Shown here: one piece after another, positions 5,764-9,316 of the stretch
How positions within the stretch are numbered: the first letter of the stretch is position 1
Layout of the letters: the number at the start of each line of letters is the position of its first letter
From: Ignavibacteria bacterium
GTDB lineage: Bacteria; Bacteroidota; Ignavibacteria; Ignavibacteriales; Melioribacteraceae
Reading direction: 5' to 3'
DNA length: 9,316 bases
NCBI GenBank assembly: GCA_003233295.1
Contig: QILJ01000159.1
Location: 1-9,316, forward strand
Position numbers and translations under genes: made by a program
The notes under the pieces: generated by a model
What the model saw: only the letters and a program-made list of their open reading frames with translations
Databases searched by the model: none
What the model was told of the DNA's origin: nothing

Positions 5764-7133
5764 TTATAAAATATATTTACTAAGATCTCTATCCTTAACA
5801 ATTTCATCCAATTTTTCTTTTACAAGATTTCCGTCAATTGTCACATCGGGTGAAGTTATTTTATCCGGCAGATCGAACAAAATATCTTCCAGTAATGTTG
5901 TTAAGATAGTGTGAAGTCTTCTCGCTCCAATGTTTTCAACTTCTTCATTCCATATGCTGCAGTTTTCGCAACTTCCTTTATTGCCTCTTCGGTAAAATGA
6001 ACTTCGACGCCTTCCGTTTTAAGCAATGCCGTGTACTGTTTTAAAAGTGCATTTTCCGGAACTGTAAGTATCTTAATAAAATCTTCCTCTGTAAGACTTT
6101 TCAACTCAACCCTGATCGGGAATCGACCTTGAAGTTCCGGAATCAGATCGGAAGGTTTGGCAACATGAAAAGCGCCCGAAGCAAGGAACAAGATATGATC
6201 GGTTTTCACCGGTCCATATTTTGTATTAACGGTTGAGCCTTCAACTATGGGGAGTAGATCTCTCTGTACTCCTTCCCTTGATACATCCGGTCCTCTCGAA
6301 TCGCTGCTGCCGGCAACTTTATCTATCTCATCAATAAATACCATACCGGATTCCTGTACTAAATGAATTGCATGACTTTGAACCGCATCCATATCAATTA
6401 ATTTCTGAGCTTCTTCCTGAGCAAGAATTTTTCTCGCATCTTCAATTGTGGTTTTTCTTTTCTTCTTCTTTTTCGGCATCATGCTGCTCACGATCTCCTG
6501 GATATTCATTCCCATGTCGTCCATTCCCATCGGACCCATAACTTGAACACCAACTTGAGGAGCGGTGATATCAAACTCTATCATCTTATCATCCATATCG
6601 CCTTTATTTAGTTTCTCCCGCATCCATTCTCTGGTCTTTTCATTCTGCAGAGCTTCATTCTTCTCTTTATCAACATCCTCAGGGGTTGTAGCCGCAGGTC
6701 TTCTTACGGGAGGGATCAAAATATCAAGAATCCTTTCTTCTGCCATTTTTGTGGCTTTCCCTAAAACCTCTTCCTGCTTTTCACTTCTTACAAGATTCAC
6801 AGCAATATCCGTAAGGTCTCTGATCATCGATTCAACATCTCTGCCGACATATCCAACCTCCGTGAATTTTGATGCTTCAACTTTAACAAAAGGCGCACCG
6901 GAAAGTCTTGCCAGCCTTCGTGCAATTTCAGTTTTACCAACACCGGTCGGACCAATAAGAATAATATTATTCGGCATTATCTCTTCACGCAGAGTTTCTT
7001 CTACCTGCTGTCTTCTCCATCTATTTCTCATAGCAATGGCAACAGCACGCTTGGCTTCATCCTGCCCGATTATATATTTATCCAGTTCAGCTACGGTTTG
7101 TGTTGGTGTTAAATTATTTGTCATTTTTTTCAT
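5764..7133 (-). CDS. hslU: HslU, ATPase of the HslUV protease, with a -1 frameshift near 5950
   Basis: HslU is the hexameric AAA+ unfoldase that feeds proteins to HslV in the cytoplasm. Visible motifs are I-I-G-Q-D near residue 21, Walker A G-P-T-G-V-G-K-T (61-68), pore loop G-Y-V-G (94-97), an I domain at roughly 110-240 with Met-rich and Lys-rich stretches, Walker B F-I-D-E-I-D (266-271) and G-R-F-P near 336-339. The uninterrupted frame ends at 5901 (410 residues). Between 5949 and 5955 one base seems to be missing: past this point the next frame reads [14 protein letters not shown] and goes on to the family tail D-L-S-K-Y-I-L with TAA at 5764. Restored length is about 456 residues, normal for HslU. 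As written, the C-terminal domain and the tail that inserts into HslV are lost. The start is ATG at 7133 with AGGA 7 bases upstream. The gene follows hslV by 15 bases, so they form an operon. Confidence 0.93.
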
Positions 7134-7148
7134 TACTAAATCCTAAAA

Positions 7149-7691
7149 TTATTTTTCTATTTCTTCAACATTTATTTTATCATTTGTGTAAATACAGATA
7201 TCGCTTGCTGTCTTTAATGCTTCTTGAACTATCTCTTTTGCAGAAAGGTTACTATATTTAATTAACATCCTTGCCGCTGAAAGTGCGAACATTCCGCCGG
7301 AACCGATTGCAACAATTGAATCGTCCGGTTCAATCACATCGCCAGTGCCGGAAACAATAAACGATTGATTCTCGGATACAACCGCCAGCATTGCCTCAAG
7401 CTTACGAAGATATTTATCCGTCCGCCAATCTTTTGCAAGTTCTACAACGGCTCTGTTTACATTTCCTCTATATTGCTCAAGCTTTTCTTCAAACCTGCCA
7501 AGGAGTGTAAATGCATCTGCCGCAGAACCGGCAAATCCGCAGATAACCTTTCCGTTGTATAATTTTCTTATTTTCATCGAGTTATGCTTAACAATTGTGT
7601 TCCCAAGTGTAACTTGTCCATCACCGCCAATTACAGCTTCCCCTTTATGTATAAGTCCCAGAATTGTTGTTGATCTTATTTTCCTTTTCAT
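7149..7691 (-). CDS. hslV: HslV, peptidase subunit of the HslUV protease
   Basis: This is the proteasome-like threonine peptidase that forms a double hexameric ring and degrades proteins unfolded by HslU. It is 180 residues, the usual size. The nucleophile is expected to be T8, exposed by removal of a 7-residue leader (M-K-R-K-I-R-S before T-T-I-L). With T8 as residue 1, the conserved active-site D17 falls on D24 (G-G-D24-G-Q-V-T-L-G) and K33 on K40, which supports this processing site. G-S-G-G near residue 131 is also conserved. ATG at 7691 has GGAG 7 bases upstream. hslU follows after 15 bases and the PPIase gene precedes by 53 bases on the same strand, so the three may be co-transcribed in one protein-quality-control unit. 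Confidence 0.96.
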   Translation of the reverse strand: MKRKIRSTTILGLIHKGEAVIGGDGQVTLGNTIVKHNSMKIRKLYNGKVICGFAGSAADAFTLLGRFEEKLEQYRGNVNRAVVELAKDWRTDKYLRKLEAMLAVVSENQSFIVSGTGDVIEPDDSIVAIGSGGMFALSAARMLIKYSNLSAKEIVQEALKTASDICIYTNDKINVEEIEK

Positions 7692-7744
7692 TTTATTTCT
7701 CCTTTACTTCATCTTGATTTCAAAATCTCGCATCTCAAATATAG

Positions 7745-9316
7745 TTAAGGTAATTCACTTCGACTTTTCTGCCACGGCTCAACCCATTCTATAAAGGTTG
7801 GAGTGAGCGGTACAGCCAATAGTCTTCCGCCGAATCCCATATATCGATAAACCATCATATTAAAATTTGTTACATCCATATTATACAATAATTTTTCGTT
7901 AACTTTTACACCATATTTATTGGCTAGCTTAACGGTATTGTCTATCATCTTTTTACTAACTTTTTCCGCTTTAAGTTGCCGTTTTAATTCGTCTTTTATT
8001 TTATTGAAAGAACCGGGAAGTTTCTCCTTACTTGTCTTTTTATCAATCACTTTGAAAACGACATATTCATTATCAACTTTAAGCGGTCCATAAACATCCC
8101 CGATGTTCATGTTTCCAGCAATACGTCCGATTTCACCCCGGGAAGATATAGGAAAGAACCCCGATTCAACATCATTGCCTTTTGATTTTTTATCGGAATA
8201 CTTCTGCGCAACTACTTTAAAATCCATACCATTATCGATCTCTTGGAAAACTTTTTCGATCACTTCCAAGCTGTCATTATAAATTTCAATAATGTTTACC
8301 TGCGTTTCAAGATTTTCAGAATTTTTCTTTTTGTTGTAATAATTACGAACCTCGGCATCCGTAACATTTGATGAATCGAAAAGTGTCTGCTTATATAAAG
8401 TTGCAAGGTAATAGTCCCGCCACATTTCAATTTCACTTTTTACTTTAGGATCATTCTTCATACCTTCCTTATCCGCTTCACGAGTAAGCAGTTCATGTTC
8501 AATAAATCTTTTCACTCTGGAATTCAACTGACCTCTGATAGTATTCGGATCATCAGAAGAAGTGTAAAAACCTTCAAAGGCAAAGCTGTAAAGGAACTGG
8601 AGCAGAGTTACCGGATTTTCTTTTAACTGAATGAATATCATGTTCAAGGAATCCGGCCCGAATTGATCTTTGATTTTGTAAAAATCCGCTTCTTCAAGGT
8701 GAACAGCTTTACCGTCTTCAACTTCTGCTAATTTTTTCCTTTCTTTCAGTGCTGCAATTATTTTATCGGCAAAACTCCAGAACAAGTACCCGTTAGTCTC
8801 CACTTCGTGACCTGGGAAAAATGATCTGTAATATTTCTGAAATTCGTTTTCCTCTTCTCTTTTCTGAACAACGCTCCTAATTCTTTTCTCCATGTTCTTT
8901 ACTTGTTTAGCGTTTTCAATTTTTTCCGGTTCTACAGAGATCAATTTGAATATATACCAGCCGTCGGGTGACTTAAGAGGGCTTGAAAATTCTCCGACAG
9001 ATAAGTTGTAAACAGAATCCTCGGCAAACTCAGCCATCTGTCCAAAATGGATTTGATACGGTCGCTCCTTCTGCAGAAGCGATTCGGCTCTCATTGATAA
9101 AAGCGAATCGAATGAAGCGCCGTTTTTCAGTTCATTATATAATTTGTCAATTTCACTTTTCTCTTTTGCATAAATGAATTTTGTATCCAAGTAGATAAGC
9201 GCGCGTCTTTTCGCTTCGGCATATTTTTTCGGAGCTATTGAAGTTTTTGATTTGATCTCTTTTCTATAAAGCGCATCACGCAGATACATGTCTTCAACTG
9301 CTTTAAAGGTATATTC
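7745..9316 (-). CDS. Peptidyl-prolyl cis-trans isomerase with two parvulin domains (5' end outside window)
   Basis: This is a SurA/PrsA-like foldase that catalyses proline isomerisation, probably acting on exported or outer-membrane proteins. The frame is open to the window edge, with nine codons upstream of the first visible ATG at 9289, so the true start and any signal peptide lie beyond 9316. At least 523 residues are present. Parvulin domain 1 covers about 9196-8930 (from L-I-Y-L-D-T-K-F-I-Y to G-W-Y-I-F-K-L-I). A helical middle segment rich in Lys and Glu follows, then parvulin domain 2 at about 8316-8035 (E-T-Q-V-N-I-I-E-I, G-D-V-Y-G-P, Y-V-V-F-K-V-I). The last 90 residues are a helix plus a Tyr/Met-rich tail ending W-V-E-P-W-Q-K. 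Domain 2 keeps the usual end signature; catalytic competence of either domain cannot be judged by eye. The stop TAA at 7745 is 53 bases before hslV. Confidence 0.88.
   Translation of the reverse strand, partial: EYTFKAVEDMYLRDALYRKEIKSKTSIAPKKYAEAKRRALIYLDTKFIYAKEKSEIDKLYNELKNGASFDSLLSMRAESLLQKERPYQIHFGQMAEFAEDSVYNLSVGEFSSPLKSPDGWYIFKLISVEPEKIENAKQVKNMEKRIRSVVQKREEENEFQKYYRSFFPGHEVETNGYLFWSFADKIIAALKERKKLAEVEDGKAVHLEEADFYKIKDQFGPDSLNMIFIQLKENPVTLLQFLYSFAFEGFYTSSDDPNTIRGQLNSRVKRFIEHELLTREADKEGMKNDPKVKSEIEMWRDYYLATLYKQTLFDSSNVTDAEVRNYYNKKKNSENLETQVNIIEIYNDSLEVIEKVFQEIDNGMDFKVVAQKYSDKKSKGNDVESGFFPISSRGEIGRIAGNMNIGDVYGPLKVDNEYVVFKVIDKKTSKEKLPGSFNKIKDELKRQLKAEKVSKKMIDNTVKLANKYGVKVNEKLLYNMDVTNFNMMVYRYMGFGGRLLAVPLTPTFIEWVEPWQKSRSELP

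Noticed and set aside
5901..5960. Programmed frameshifting in hslU
   Set aside because: No slippery heptamer or downstream hairpin typical of such sites is seen, and HslU is not known to need it.
6565..7146. 193-residue plus-strand ORF opposite hslU
   Set aside because: It is the complement of clear hslU coding sequence, Ser-rich by reflection, with no independent evidence.
1..9316. CRISPR array, defence genes or retron-like elements
   Set aside because: No regular spaced direct repeats, reverse transcriptase, nuclease or toxin-antitoxin pair is visible in the window.

Overview
The window looks like chromosomal DNA from an AT-rich member of the Bacteroidota/Chlorobiota group, most likely near Ignavibacteria. 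The grounds are the protein style (a double-parvulin PPIase upstream of hslV-hslU, an LA_2272-type surface-repeat protein, an IS110 transposase), the strong A/T bias and the weak Shine-Dalgarno sites on several genes. This placement is inference; no rRNA or other marker gene is present.

Right half (about 4.2-9.3 kb): mostly working genes, all on the minus strand. In transcription order they are a secreted or periplasmic peptidyl-prolyl isomerase with two parvulin domains (5' end outside the window), hslV (peptidase), hslU (unfoldase ATPase), a dispersed-repeat-like cruciform that can also act as terminator, an exported LA_2272-type protein built of 16-residue repeats, and tRNA-Thr(UGU) with its own terminator. 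hslU carries a single-base frameshift near 5950. The lost C-terminal domain, including the conserved tail ending in Y-I-L, is still intact in the next frame down to 5764, so this is either a sequencing error or a very recent lesion.

Left half (1 to about 4.2 kb): accessory or decaying DNA. A minus-strand membrane metallophosphoesterase has lost its C-terminal third where an IS110-type transposase gene begins, and that transposase is itself cut off after its DEDD domain. Next comes a gene-free stretch with a stable three-hairpin structure ending in a textbook minus-strand terminator (candidate small RNA), then a 95-residue orphan ORF on the plus strand and a compact 70-bp nested inverted repeat. 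Last is a large plus-strand pseudogene: a signal peptide and a carbohydrate-binding-like domain, then about 1.1 kb broken by at least four frameshifts and several stop codons. Its remains run up to the terminator of tRNA-Thr, so the degraded zone sits directly beside a tRNA gene.

I see no intact new defence or mobile system. The most worthwhile leads are the 1666-1770 structured RNA candidate, the 2295-2364 nested inverted repeat, the ancestral family of the broken 2467-4173 gene, and the hslU frameshift.
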